Shown here: piece after piece, positions 17,233 through 27,500 of the stretch
Numbering within the stretch: the stretch's first letter is position 1
Layout: the number at the start of each line of letters is the position of its first letter
DNA from: an uncultured Rubripirellula sp.
GTDB lineage: Bacteria; Planctomycetota; Planctomycetia; Pirellulales; Pirellulaceae
Direction: 5' to 3'
Assembly (NCBI GenBank): GCA_938075415.1
Contig: CALJHC010000001.1
Span: 124,001-188,000 of the forward strand
Length of the DNA: 64,000 nt
Program-made: the position numbers and the translations under genes
The notes under the pieces: generated by a model
The model's input: the letters and a program-made list of their open reading frames with translations, nothing else
Databases searched by the model: none
What the model was told of the DNA's origin: nothing

Positions 17233-20200
17233 TTATTCACGCGTTGTTACTTCTTCGAGGTTCAACAGCAGACTAGTCATCGCGGTGTAAGTTGCTAATT
17301 CCAAATCGCTAATCTGCGACGAACTCTTTGAGCTACCATTCTTTTTGATCGCCGCGGCCTCTTTAGGATTCTGCAGGTACTGCTCCCGAAAGGTCTTCAG
17401 TGCACTCATCAAGATGCCTGCCTCAAGATCACTGGGTGGGCGCGATAACAGGGATCGAAAACCGAGCTTCAATCGATCCGAATCATCCAGACAATTCTCT
17501 GCAGTGAGTAACCGTTCGGCGAATTTCCTGGCAGCTTCAACAAAGCCTGTTTCATTAAGTAACGCGAGTGCTTGCAGCGGAGTGTTGGTTCGCTTCGGTC
17601 GAACGGTGCAAGATTCCCGATCCCCGGTATCCAAAAGAGCCATTGATGGAGGAGCGAGAGTTCTTTTCCAGTAGGTGTAAAGACTGCGTCGATATAAATC
17701 GTCGCCACTCCCCACCTTGTACTTGGCGTTACTGGCCTCCGACCATAACCCGGCAGGTTGATAAGGATAAACCGATGGTCCACCCTGCCTTTCAACGAGT
17801 AATCCGGAAACGAAAAGAGCTTGATCGCGAAGCACATTACCTGAAAGTCGCAACCGAGCCGCACGAGACAACAAGAGATTCTCAGGATCGTTGAGCTGCT
17901 GTTTTTCGGAGACCTCTGAGCTTTGTCGATAAGTCTGGCTCATCACGATTGTTTTCAATAGCAATTTGACGTTCCATCCGGTAGCGACGAAACGTCCGGC
18001 AAGCCAATCAAGTAATTGCGGATGGGTGGCGGGCGTGCCTTGTGAACCAAAGTCCTCAGCCGTCTCGACAAAACCCCGACCAAACAATAGTTGCCAATAA
18101 CGATTCACGGCAACCCGCGGGGTCAGCGGATGATCGTCTCGAACCAACCAGCGTGCAAAATCAAGGCGGTTACTTTTCCGACCGGTATTCAAATCTGGCA
18201 AGACGCTTGGAACACCGGCACTCACCGCTTCTCCGATTGAGTCGTAAACACCTCGATTTCTAACGTAAGACGGACGCCCCTCCGGAAGGTCTTGCATGAC
18301 CATTGTTGTCGGTAGGGCATCACGATAGGCCACCAACTTTTTCTGTGCCGCCCGCAAATTATCAAGAAGCTTTCGATGTGGTTCACCAGCACCTTGCTCC
18401 AAAAAGACGATTCGGCTCAAAGCCCTTTCCAGATCGCTTCTTAAATTCAATGGCTCTGCCTGGATCTCTTGGATGGAGCGCCGAATCGCAAGCAACTTAA
18501 CCTCTCGTTTATCAAGGGTGCGTTGCGTGTAAAACCTCATTTCATCCAGCTCACCGGCCCAATATCCCAAGTGTTTGCTGTAACCCAAACGCATGGGCGT
18601 TCCGGTATTTCTTGGTGCCGTGTTGCTGTTTGTATTGCGAACAATGTTAACTTTCTGCAATTGCCCATCGATGTAAATCCGCATCCCAGCAGCACGCTGC
18701 GTTCCATCATTGGTCAAGGCAACATGTATCCATTCTCCAGGACCAAACTTTCGTTCGGTTTCTATGGTTGAGACACCAGAAATCCAACGCGTGTTATTGT
18801 TCCAACGCAAGTGACCCTCAACGAATTCGACCAGGATTCCGGCACGTCCAGTCCCCCCCTCTTCATTAGAAAGAAGTGGTCCCGCATCAACACTCTCCGG
18901 CTTCATCCAGAACGAGACAGAGAACCTGCCGTTACCAATCAGCCCGGGTATTTTGGGAAGTTCCACATGACTCTGCTTTGAGATCTGGATGGCGTTTTTT
19001 GAGACCCCCACAACCTCACCAACACCATCTCCGTTCCACTTGACGCTTTCATCCTCAGCATCAAATGAATAATAATGATCAAGTCCATCTTGAATCGGTG
19101 GCTCACCAGCATCTTTGCTACCGCCTTGCTGTTCCCATGGAACCATCGCTAATTCAATATTGGCATCATTCTTTCGCAGCTGCTCTTCCGCCTCACGCCG
19201 TCTCTGCTCAAGCACAGACAGCTCGGCTCTTTGAGATTTTGTTGGCGAATGTATCCACGGCTCCGAGTTACCAAACTTGACAGCTCTTCCACTCTCCGCA
19301 ACGTCGTTGAAGTAATCAATGAGTTGGTAATATTCAACCTGCGTGAACGGGTCAAACTTATGGTCATGGCAGCGGGCACAACCCATCGTGATTCCCATCC
19401 ATACCGTGGAGGTTGTATCCACTCGATCGACAGCATTCTCTAGCAAGAACTCATCAATCGGAATTCCCTCTTCTGAGTTGTATCGATTGTTTCGATTGAA
19501 AGCAGTTGCAATCACCTGCGACTCCGTCGGACTTGGCAGCAAGTCACCAGCCAACTGTTCAATCGTGAATTGGTCGAACGACATGTTTTCGTTGTATGCC
19601 GAAATCACCCAATCCCGCCAACGCCACATTTCCCTTGGACCGTCGTTTTGATAACCATCGGTATCGGCGTACCGAGCCGCCTCCAACCATTGCCAAGTCA
19701 TCCGTTCTCCGTAGCGTGGCGACGCCAGCAAGCGGTCAACGACTTCTTCATAAGCGGTATCAAGCCCCACTTCGTCGACACGACGCAAATAGTGATCAAC
19801 CTCGAGTATTGATGGGGGTAAACCCGTAAGATCGATCGAAACTCGCCTCAGTTGGGTCGTGGGCTCAGCTGGACCTGCAGGACGAAGACCGATTGCTTCC
19901 AACTTTGCTCGCACCAATCGATCAATCATCCCAACATCAGCTTCGGTGTCTTCCAAACGGGCAAACGACCAATGTTTCTCATAGGCTGCACCCTCCGTAA
20001 TCCATTGACGCAATTGTTCCACCTGTTGTGGCAATAGCTGATGACCAGAATCACCAGGCGGCATTCGTTCGTCACTCTCCTGAGACTCTACTCGTCGCAT
20101 CAACTCACTTTTTTCGGGTCTCCCCGGAACAATGATGAATTCACCAGAGTCAGCCTTCTGGGTTGCCGAATCTTCCCGATCGAGCCTGACACCACCCTCG

Positions 20201-20358
20201 CGTGCTGCTTCATCTGGACCATGACAGGCAAAACAATTTTCTGAAAGTATTGGACGAATGACCTGGTTATAGCTGAGTGGCTCAGCAGAACTCAGTTCCT
20301 TTGAATCGACGCCCAAAAGAAGGGTGATGCATACGACGAGAAAAGCCAAGTTGATCAT
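17233..20358 (-). CDS. PSD1-type protein with cytochrome c motif and LamG domain (A)
   Basis: The frame is open from 20421, but Met at 20358 begins a clean signal peptide (INLAFLVVCITLLLG), so I place the start there. The ~1041-residue product has a cytochrome c-type haem motif CFACH (PSCyt1), a DUF1549 region (RRVSIDLTGLPPS through CARCHDHKFDPFT), an inserted concanavalin/LamG-like domain (FSVSFWMKPE, GEWIHVALTNDG, GELDEMRFY) and DUF1553 (AVNRYWQLLFGRG, RRSLYTYWKR). The LamG insertion suggests carbohydrate binding. It is encoded directly before its DUF1501 partner. A role in breakdown of complex or sulfated polysaccharide is inferred from the planctomycete context. Confidence 0.9.
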   Translation of the reverse strand: MINLAFLVVCITLLLGVDSKELSSAEPLSYNQVIRPILSENCFACHGPDEAAREGGVRLDREDSATQKADSGEFIIVPGRPEKSELMRRVESQESDERMPPGDSGHQLLPQQVEQLRQWITEGAAYEKHWSFARLEDTEADVGMIDRLVRAKLEAIGLRPAGPAEPTTQLRRVSIDLTGLPPSILEVDHYLRRVDEVGLDTAYEEVVDRLLASPRYGERMTWQWLEAARYADTDGYQNDGPREMWRWRDWVISAYNENMSFDQFTIEQLAGDLLPSPTESQVIATAFNRNNRYNSEEGIPIDEFLLENAVDRVDTTSTVWMGITMGCARCHDHKFDPFTQVEYYQLIDYFNDVAESGRAVKFGNSEPWIHSPTKSQRAELSVLEQRRREAEEQLRKNDANIELAMVPWEQQGGSKDAGEPPIQDGLDHYYSFDAEDESVKWNGDGVGEVVGVSKNAIQISKQSHVELPKIPGLIGNGRFSVSFWMKPESVDAGPLLSNEEGGTGRAGILVEFVEGHLRWNNNTRWISGVSTIETERKFGPGEWIHVALTNDGTQRAAGMRIYIDGQLQKVNIVRNTNSNTAPRNTGTPMRLGYSKHLGYWAGELDEMRFYTQRTLDKREVKLLAIRRSIQEIQAEPLNLRSDLERALSRIVFLEQGAGEPHRKLLDNLRAAQKKLVAYRDALPTTMVMQDLPEGRPSYVRNRGVYDSIGEAVSAGVPSVLPDLNTGRKSNRLDFARWLVRDDHPLTPRVAVNRYWQLLFGRGFVETAEDFGSQGTPATHPQLLDWLAGRFVATGWNVKLLLKTIVMSQTYRQSSEVSEKQQLNDPENLLLSRAARLRLSGNVLRDQALFVSGLLVERQGGPSVYPYQPAGLWSEASNAKYKVGSGDDLYRRSLYTYWKRTLAPPSMALLDTGDRESCTVRPKRTNTPLQALALLNETGFVEAARKFAERLLTAENCLDDSDRLKLGFRSLLSRPPSDLEAGILMSALKTFREQYLQNPKEAAAIKKNGSSKSSSQISDLELATYTAMTSLLLNLEEVTTRE

Positions 20359-20666
20359 GCTTTCTTGATTACTCAATATTATTTGATATTCCGCAAATGA
20401 AGTCTCTTGATTCAGCATCACACAGCAGATGCAGGCGGCGACCTAACCAACGAATCTTTCTTTCACCGGGCCAAAACTGTGGCAACACAAGCCGGGATCC
20501 TTCCCAAGAATGAAATCGTCAGCGACACACTCTGAAGTACTTTGATCCATGCATCCATCTTTTGACCAGGTCGTTTAAAGAAAACAACCCTTGAAAGGGG
20601 TTATCCAGCAACAGGCTACAGAGGCTGACGGATTTCCTCATCTCTTGCCATCTCAACTACCCCGCA
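20359..20666. other. Intergenic region between the sulfatase and PSD1 A
   Basis: About 308 bp with a minus-strand terminator-like hairpin at its right side and otherwise no recognised element. The promoter for the PSD1 A/DUF1501 A pair probably lies left of that hairpin. Confidence 0.5.
20576..20602 (-). terminator. Rho-independent terminator after the sulfatase gene
   Basis: On the minus strand AACCCCTT and AAGGGTT form a 7-bp stem with one bulged base and a short loop. It is followed by a T-rich tract (the complement of 20576-20584). It would end the transcript of the PSD1 B, DUF1501 B and sulfatase genes. Confidence 0.6.
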
Positions 20667-22190
20667 TCAAAGCTTACTAGGATCATAGTCCGGATTGGCA
20701 TCCATTGTCTCCGCTTTTACCGACACACGCCACTCGGACAACTCCTGCAACATCTCTTTCACCCGACCCGGATGCTTTGAAACAAGGGAACGTGACTCGG
20801 AAAGATCTTGACCGAGATGGTACAGCTCGACGCCCTCAGGGTCATAGGTCTCAATCAGTTTCCAATCTCCGCGTCGGATAACGCTTGAGGGAACACTTGA
20901 TGGATGACTGTTGTAATGCGGGTAATGCCAGAACAGGGAACGCGTGGGTAAATTTCCTTGGCCGCCGATCACCGACTCGAGGTTCAGACCATCCAAATGC
21001 TGATGTGGTTTTTGGGGAATCCCGGCCATTGCCAAGCAGGTCGGATAAAGATCCGTGCTTGTCACTGGATCGCGCAGCACACGCCCGGGCTTGGATTTGC
21101 CTGGCCATTTGACGATCAGCGGAACCCGAATTCCACCTTCGTAATAGGCGCCCTTGTTGGCGCGCAGTGGTGAATTATTGGTCGCCTTATAAAAGCCACC
21201 ATTGTCGCTGGTGAAAAGAATCACAGTATTATCTTCCAATGCAAGATCTTGCAAAGTTTTAACAACCCGACCAACACTTTGATCAATACTTTCAACCATC
21301 GCTGCGTAGACGGGACTACCCTGGCGGTCTGACTTCGCAACGTCTTGATACTTGGCAACCATCGATTCCTTGGCTTGCAGTGGGGTGTGCACGCCATAAT
21401 GAGAAAAGTGGAGAAAGAAAGAATCTGCTTGATGGTCCGTGATAAATTTGACCGCCTCACTGGTTAATCGATCTGTCAGATACTCGCCCTCCACTCCGTC
21501 GACAAAGACCTCCCATTTCGCTCGTTGCTTCGTTTTGGGCACCAACCAATTGCCGCGGTAGGGGAAAAAATAACTTCCCGGTGCACCGTGAGGGTTCCCC
21601 CCAGCATTCCAATCAAAACCATGATGAATTGGCGAGGAAAAGACGTCATCACCAAGATGCCATTTACCAACATGTCCCGTTTGATACCCAGCATCTTGCA
21701 ATGCCTCGGCTAGCGTTACTTCTTCGGAGGGCAATGACCTTAAGTAACGACCACTTTTAAGTTTTGAATAGGGGTTCCATCGGCCTGATGGCAACCACTC
21801 CGTCAGCATCAGGCGGGCGGGATATTTACCGGTCATGATTGCGGCCCGGGTCGGTGAACAGACTGCGCAAGCGGCATAAGCATTTGTAAAACGCACGCCC
21901 TCCTCGGCCAGTCGGTCAATATTGGGTGTCTGATAGAAGTCGCTACCCTGACAAGTCAGATCTCGCCATCCCAAATCATCAATCAAGAACAGCACGATAT
22001 TCATGCGGGAATTTTCATCACCCGTTTCGTTCGCGAGGGCAGTCCGTGGAAACAGAAACGGATAAGCAATCAACGCGACAAAAATCGCTGCTGCATGCCT
22101 CCCATACATAACGCCAGATCTTTGAATTACATCTATCATTCTCAATTTCCATCCGTAATATTCGAAGCGATTGATTCGAGCGTCAACCAA
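20667..22190 (-). CDS. Sulfatase (arylsulfatase-type)
   Basis: A 507-residue sulfatase. The metal site appears early as IVLFLIDDLGWRD. The C-x-P-x-R signature is CSPTR (Cys111), the site converted to formylglycine, followed by AAIMTGKYPARL. Further landmarks are GHVGKWHLG, VILFTSDNGG and the C-terminal RRGDWKLIE. A hydrophobic stretch with ALA before NETG looks like a signal peptide beginning at Met codons near 22139 or 22109, so the true start may be shorter than given. It follows DUF1501 B by about 70 bp. The substrate is probably a sulfated polysaccharide or its fragments, a known planctomycete speciality. Confidence 0.92.
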   Translation of the reverse strand: MVDARINRFEYYGWKLRMIDVIQRSGVMYGRHAAAIFVALIAYPFLFPRTALANETGDENSRMNIVLFLIDDLGWRDLTCQGSDFYQTPNIDRLAEEGVRFTNAYAACAVCSPTRAAIMTGKYPARLMLTEWLPSGRWNPYSKLKSGRYLRSLPSEEVTLAEALQDAGYQTGHVGKWHLGDDVFSSPIHHGFDWNAGGNPHGAPGSYFFPYRGNWLVPKTKQRAKWEVFVDGVEGEYLTDRLTSEAVKFITDHQADSFFLHFSHYGVHTPLQAKESMVAKYQDVAKSDRQGSPVYAAMVESIDQSVGRVVKTLQDLALEDNTVILFTSDNGGFYKATNNSPLRANKGAYYEGGIRVPLIVKWPGKSKPGRVLRDPVTSTDLYPTCLAMAGIPQKPHQHLDGLNLESVIGGQGNLPTRSLFWHYPHYNSHPSSVPSSVIRRGDWKLIETYDPEGVELYHLGQDLSESRSLVSKHPGRVKEMLQELSEWRVSVKAETMDANPDYDPSKL

Positions 22191-22262
22191 AACAGCGATC
22201 GCCCCGCGTCACGCCCTCTTCGCCCCAAGGTTTTCCACCAAGTTGAAACGTTGACCCTGCAA

Positions 22263-23747
22263 TCAGGCAAGGATGTCATGAAGCACTTCACCCGCAACAT
22301 CCGTCAACCGAAATCTTCGACCGTTGTACTTGTAGGTAAGACGTTCATGATCAACACCGAGCAGGTGTAAGATCGTGGCGTGCAAGTCATTCAGATGCAC
22401 TTTATTATCCACCGACTTGTAACCGATCTCATCCGAGGCCCCGTAATCAACGCCGCCCTTGATACCACCTCCGGCGAGCCACGCGTTGAAACAATGGGGA
22501 TTATGATCACGACCCGGCTTTGCGCCCGTTTGAGCAATTGGCAGGCGGCCAAATTCACCGCACCAGACCACCAAGGTCTCATCGAGTAAACCGCGAGCCT
22601 CCAGGTCTGCCAATAATCCGGCCACGGGCTGATCCGTCTCGCCTGCAAACTGTCGATGGTTACCCTCAATATCCGAGTGACCGTCCCAAGAACGCTGATT
22701 CTCCATGCCACCTGAATAAATCTGCACAAATCGCACACCTCGCTCAACAAGGCGCCGAGCCGTCAAGCATTGTCGTGCGAAGTGATCACAACGTTCTTCA
22801 CCAACTCCGTACAACCGATGCACATGCGCAGGCTCCGAATCAATATCGAGTGATTCAGGTGCTGATACCTGCATGCGATAGGCAAGCTCAAAACTTTCAA
22901 TACGAGCGGCCAACTCTTTTTCAGCGGGATGCTGCTCAAGATGAAGCGAGTTCAGTTCTTCTAGCAGGTCAAGCTGCCTACGTTGACCATTATCTGTCAA
23001 CGCCTTGGCTCGATTCAAGTTCGCGATCGGCTCTCCTTTTGGACTCAGATAGGTCCCTTGATAAACTCCAGGCAGGAAGCCAGCGCTCCAGTTCGCAGCA
23101 TGTCCTTTGGGCAATCCTCGACCTTTGGGATCGCTCATCACAACAAAACCGGGAAGATTACTGTTCTCGCTTCCCAATCCATAAGTCACCCAGGAACCGA
23201 CACAGGGGTATCCCATTCGTGGCAAGCCAGTGTTCATCGCAAATAACGCAGGCGAGTGATTATTTGACTCGGTATGTCCAGATAAAAGAAACGCCATCTT
23301 ATCCACATGTTCACCCAAGTGCGGAAAGATCTCAGGCACCATCTTTCCTGACTCACCCTTGGGGGAAAACTGAAAAGGTGACTGCATCAGATTCCCAACG
23401 GAATTCTTGAAAAATCCGGTGGTATTTTCGAAGCCCGAATCGAACTCTTTGATGGTCTTACCATTCCAACGCGTAAGCTCCGGTCGATAATTCCAAGTAT
23501 CGACTTGGCTCGGACCACCGTTAATGAAAATCCAAATCACATGTTTCGCTTTGGCCTGGAAATGCCCAGACTTTGGGGCCATCGGATTCATGGCATTCGC
23601 GTCTCCGACGCCATCAGCAAAAACACGCCCCTCTGATTCTCCAAGCAGGTCTGCAAGACCCAACATTCCAACACCGCAACCCGCTCGACGGAGCCAGTCG
23701 CGACGACTAGTGGAAAACATTGCACTCATTTTTTGATTTGCCGTCAT
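22263..23747 (-). CDS. DUF1501 protein, Tat-secreted (B)
   Basis: A 494-residue DUF1501 protein with a strong twin-arginine signal (SRRDWLRRAGCGVGML). The start could also be at Met 7 or Met 10 of this frame. Family landmarks are VIWIFINGGPSQVDTWNYRP, SGHTESNNHSPALFAMN, VVWCGEFGRLP and HDLHATILHLLGVDHERL. It lies between a PSD1 gene (62 bp upstream) and the sulfatase gene (73 bp downstream), suggesting one transcript of three genes. Function is unproven, but the export route and context point to an extracytoplasmic hydrolytic or binding role. Confidence 0.92.
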   Translation of the reverse strand: MTANQKMSAMFSTSRRDWLRRAGCGVGMLGLADLLGESEGRVFADGVGDANAMNPMAPKSGHFQAKAKHVIWIFINGGPSQVDTWNYRPELTRWNGKTIKEFDSGFENTTGFFKNSVGNLMQSPFQFSPKGESGKMVPEIFPHLGEHVDKMAFLLSGHTESNNHSPALFAMNTGLPRMGYPCVGSWVTYGLGSENSNLPGFVVMSDPKGRGLPKGHAANWSAGFLPGVYQGTYLSPKGEPIANLNRAKALTDNGQRRQLDLLEELNSLHLEQHPAEKELAARIESFELAYRMQVSAPESLDIDSEPAHVHRLYGVGEERCDHFARQCLTARRLVERGVRFVQIYSGGMENQRSWDGHSDIEGNHRQFAGETDQPVAGLLADLEARGLLDETLVVWCGEFGRLPIAQTGAKPGRDHNPHCFNAWLAGGGIKGGVDYGASDEIGYKSVDNKVHLNDLHATILHLLGVDHERLTYKYNGRRFRLTDVAGEVLHDILA

Positions 23748-23809
23748 CTTTTATTCCAATTACCCAGAGCATCGTTTTATCCACACCGCATCACTGCTAT
23801 GACCGCCTC

Positions 23810-26800
23810 CTATTCCAAATAGACCAGCTCATTCATGCCGAACAACATCTGACAAAAATCAACACACGCTGAATCAAATGGTGAAGCATGACCCTGCTCA
23901 ACATATCCCTCTTCCTGCTGTCTGAAGAAATCAACGCACAGTCGCTGCTCTCGATCCGTTGGCTCCCGCGATAGTGCAAGATCATAGGCCTCTCGGATTT
24001 TCTCCTCCGCAGAATCGCCTTCGAGCCGTCTAGACAAAGCTTCCGCGTACCGACGGCCCTGCGGACTGTTCAGAAACATTAATGCCTGAGGTGCAACCGT
24101 CGTCTGAGAGCGTTGCCCGATACTGACCAAATGTTCGGGCCAGTCAAACAACATCATGGTAGGAATCAACTGACTTCTCTTGATAAAAAAGTAGATACTC
24201 CGTCGATTCATACTTTCATTTAATGTACCGGGCCCAAACATGGTTCGATCCAATTGTCCCGAGATCGCCAGCATGCTGTCACGAATAACTTCTGCCTCAA
24301 CACGCCTCGGGGCCCACCGCGTTAACCAACGATTTTCGGGATCCTGTTCCAAACGTAACGAGTCGCCGTCCGACGATTGGATATAAACACGACTCGTCAT
24401 GATTAATTGGTGGATTGGCTTCAGTCTCCATTGATTGGCAATCAATTCGCCAGCCAACCAATCGAGCAAGGCTGGATGACTCGGTTTCGAACCAGAAAGT
24501 CCAAAATCATTCGGCGTAGCAACAAGACCCGTTCCAAAATGGTGTTGCCAAAGGCGATTAACAATCACTCTGGCAACTAGTGCGCCGGCGCCCTCGTCGA
24601 CATCCGTCATCCAACGCGCCAAAGCTGAACGCCGGTTGCTGTGATGTTTTTCCGAAGACGACTCATCCATGTACCAATCATCGAAACTCTTGTTCTCTGG
24701 AGTGAGCACTTGAAGAAAGCCCAGTTCCGCTTCTTCTTGCTTTTGTTCAACGTCACCACGTTTGAGTACAAAGGTCTTTGGATAAAAATGCGGGTATCCA
24801 CGACCATCGGCATGATGCTTCATGTGTGGCACTCCCTCACTGGACAACATGACTTTTGTCAGTTTCAAACTTGGTCCCGTCGATTCAAGCTTGCGAACCG
24901 ATTCAAACCGCTCTTTCCATTCGGGAAGCGTCCGCTTGTACCAATTGAGAGCCGTTTTCCAAGCGACCGAATCGGGGTCGGGGGCTTGCATGCATTGTTC
25001 AATCGCACGCTTGGTCTCGTCTGCCAAACCCTCGAAACCCACAGCAAGTGGGGCTTCATCGTGTCCAGAAAGCGAGAACCTGAATCGTCCGATCACATGT
25101 TTGCGATTGGGATGCTGAAAGGTCATCCGTATCGTCCAGCGACTCTCGTGGGAAAAGGTTTGTATTTTCTGAAAGTGAAAAACTGCAGCTTGATTTGATC
25201 CGATACCACCGCGATCAACTGCCCAACCAGAAATCGGGTCCTGATCGATGGATGCGGCCACTGACAATGATCCCTTATCCTGTTGATGGGTTGCCTCCGC
25301 TTGGCCAAACGCAACCTCTCGCGGCTCCTTTTCAACTGACGTCAATGTCGATAGGTCTGTCGTTTCTTGAGCAACAAAAAGCTGCAAATCCCCCAGTGCA
25401 AAATTACCATTCTCGGCGCGCCCGGGACCGCTGGCCGGTAAGTCTGGATGGGCTAACGCCTCCAATCTAAGTTGGTTAACACTTTCCAAATTGGACCTTC
25501 CGGTAATCGTGATAACTTCCTTGGCAGGGGTTGGCCCAACGGCGAGCCACGATCCATCATCTTGCATCTCATAGCGACTGCCTGCATCGGAAGCGACAGA
25601 TTCAACTTCAAGCAATTTCCATTTTGATTCGGAAGTCGATGGATCAAATTCGGAAAGCCATTGAGAGAAGGATTCAATCAATGGCTCACGTTCAAAATTT
25701 GCTAGTTCGCGTTTACTATTCTGCAGCGAAACTTTCCATTCCTGTTCTCTTTTTTGATTTGCCAACGGATTCAGTTCCAGATCCAGTTCACATCGAATAG
25801 TCGACGTAAAATTATTAGCCATGGAGTAATAATCCGAGGCGGTGATTGGATCGAACTTGTGATCATGACAACGAGCACAGCCCACAGACAAACCCAAGAA
25901 GGCCACGCCCGTAGTTGTCACCATGTCATCTAATTCGTCATAGCGAGCCGATTCAAACTCTGCCTCAGTCAACTGTGTTGGGAAAACCCCGGCACCAAGA
26001 AACCCTGTCGCCATCATTGCCATCGGGTTATCGGGAGCGAATTCGTCACCAGCAAGTTGCCACCTCACAAACTGATCAAACGGCATATCATCGTTGAAAG
26101 CTCGAATTAGAAAATCGCGATAATGGTAAGCATGAGGTCGATCATAATCCTGCTCGTATCCGTGTGATTCGGCAAACCTCGCCACATCCATCCAATGCCT
26201 CGCCCATCGTTCGCCATAATGCGGTGAATCCAACAACTTCTTCACCCAGTTTTCCCAAACCAAATGACTAAAGTTTTGTTGAAAGCTTGCAATCTCGGCA
26301 GGCTCGGGTGGCAAACCAAGGAGGTCCAGTGATGCCCTTCGAAGCAGGACGCGTGCATCAGCGAGCGGACGACCGGATAGACCTCGGGATTCCTGCTCAC
26401 TCAGAATGAATTGATCGATGGGTGTCCTGCACCATGCTTGATTGGTTACCTTTGGTGGCTCGACCTGCTTCAATGGCAAAAATGACCAAAACTGACGATC
26501 TTCGCGTGAGATAACTCGTTCTTGATGGTTATTTTCGATGGTGGACTCAGCAAGGGGTCGATCATAGGGAGCACCAAGGTCTAACCACTTTCGAATGAGC
26601 TGGATTTTCTTGTCGGGTAACCGATCAGCTTGCAGTGGCATGTGTGGCTCGGCCTGATGGGTGACCAGTTCGAAAAGATAACTGTCCTCGGCGTCATCTC
26701 CAACAAAACCACTCGCCATCAGTTCCGCTTGCGATGCCAAACTGAAGTCGGCTTTAGTCGATTCACCCCCGTGACAATCAAGACAATGCTCGGTCAAAAT

Positions 26801-26956
26801 CGAGCGCACGCTGGACTTGAAGAGGGCGGTTCCTTGTCGCACTCGCTCAACGTGCTCCGCGGATAACTCCGCCTTTCCTTCACTAGATTTTTCCACGTCA
26901 TCTGCTCTCGTGACGCCGAGCGAACAAAATCCACTCATCGCCAAAATCAAAATCAT
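23810..26956 (-). CDS. PSD1-type protein with cytochrome c motif (B)
   Basis: The frame is open from 27106, but Met at 26956 begins a typical signal peptide (ILILAMSGFCSLG, cleavage near RADD), so I start there (about 1048 residues). It has the haem motif CLDCH (PSCyt1), a DUF1549 region (LRRASLDLLGLPPEP through CARCHDHKFDPIT), a middle region of roughly 200 beta-rich residues and DUF1553 (RVIVNRLWQHHFGTGL, RRSIYFFIKRSQ). There is no LamG signature like that of copy A, although the middle part may be a carbohydrate-binding-like module. It is the first gene of the probable operon with DUF1501 B and the sulfatase. Confidence 0.9.
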   Translation of the reverse strand: MILILAMSGFCSLGVTRADDVEKSSEGKAELSAEHVERVRQGTALFKSSVRSILTEHCLDCHGGESTKADFSLASQAELMASGFVGDDAEDSYLFELVTHQAEPHMPLQADRLPDKKIQLIRKWLDLGAPYDRPLAESTIENNHQERVISREDRQFWSFLPLKQVEPPKVTNQAWCRTPIDQFILSEQESRGLSGRPLADARVLLRRASLDLLGLPPEPAEIASFQQNFSHLVWENWVKKLLDSPHYGERWARHWMDVARFAESHGYEQDYDRPHAYHYRDFLIRAFNDDMPFDQFVRWQLAGDEFAPDNPMAMMATGFLGAGVFPTQLTEAEFESARYDELDDMVTTTGVAFLGLSVGCARCHDHKFDPITASDYYSMANNFTSTIRCELDLELNPLANQKREQEWKVSLQNSKRELANFEREPLIESFSQWLSEFDPSTSESKWKLLEVESVASDAGSRYEMQDDGSWLAVGPTPAKEVITITGRSNLESVNQLRLEALAHPDLPASGPGRAENGNFALGDLQLFVAQETTDLSTLTSVEKEPREVAFGQAEATHQQDKGSLSVAASIDQDPISGWAVDRGGIGSNQAAVFHFQKIQTFSHESRWTIRMTFQHPNRKHVIGRFRFSLSGHDEAPLAVGFEGLADETKRAIEQCMQAPDPDSVAWKTALNWYKRTLPEWKERFESVRKLESTGPSLKLTKVMLSSEGVPHMKHHADGRGYPHFYPKTFVLKRGDVEQKQEEAELGFLQVLTPENKSFDDWYMDESSSEKHHSNRRSALARWMTDVDEGAGALVARVIVNRLWQHHFGTGLVATPNDFGLSGSKPSHPALLDWLAGELIANQWRLKPIHQLIMTSRVYIQSSDGDSLRLEQDPENRWLTRWAPRRVEAEVIRDSMLAISGQLDRTMFGPGTLNESMNRRSIYFFIKRSQLIPTMMLFDWPEHLVSIGQRSQTTVAPQALMFLNSPQGRRYAEALSRRLEGDSAEEKIREAYDLALSREPTDREQRLCVDFFRQQEEGYVEQGHASPFDSACVDFCQMLFGMNELVYLE

Positions 26957-27500
26957 GACATCAAGGCGGTGCAATCGATCGGAGAAATTCAACTTCTCTA
27001 TCCTTGTGAATGCAATTTGATACAAAACCCAGATCGATTGTACACGGAAAGATGGCGGTTCGAGCGATGTCGAATTCTCAGGGTTTTCCAAACAATTGAA
27101 GACCAAAAGCTAAACGCATGAGCCGGACTCGATTGCGTGAATCGATCGACAGGGCCCAAAACGGTATTGAATGGTGGCGTGAACCACCTCGGTTGGGGAG
27201 CCGATTCTGATGGAAAACTGCAAACCTCACTTCATCAGGTGGATTTATCATCACGAAGCATCGATCAGATTCGGAAAGACACGAGACGCAACGAAAACCA
27301 CGCTTCCAAATGCTTCACATCAAGACTTCAGTCATCCAACAGCAGTCTCCAAAGAGAGATCAATACACCCGCGTTTCGTGGTTAATCATTCGAGCCGAAG
27401 CAATGACTGATTTACCGCAACCCATGAGCCTCCACAACCTGAATCCCTGCTCGGGGAAAACCTTCGAGCGTCTGAAAGTTTTTTTCGCGTTACGCAGTTT
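26957..27500. other. Intergenic region upstream of PSD1 B
   Basis: About 540 bp between the secreted alpha/beta hydrolase gene and the chosen start of PSD1 B. It should contain the promoter of PSD1 B. Short open frames on the plus strand look random in composition, and no structured RNA or repeat was seen. Confidence 0.45.
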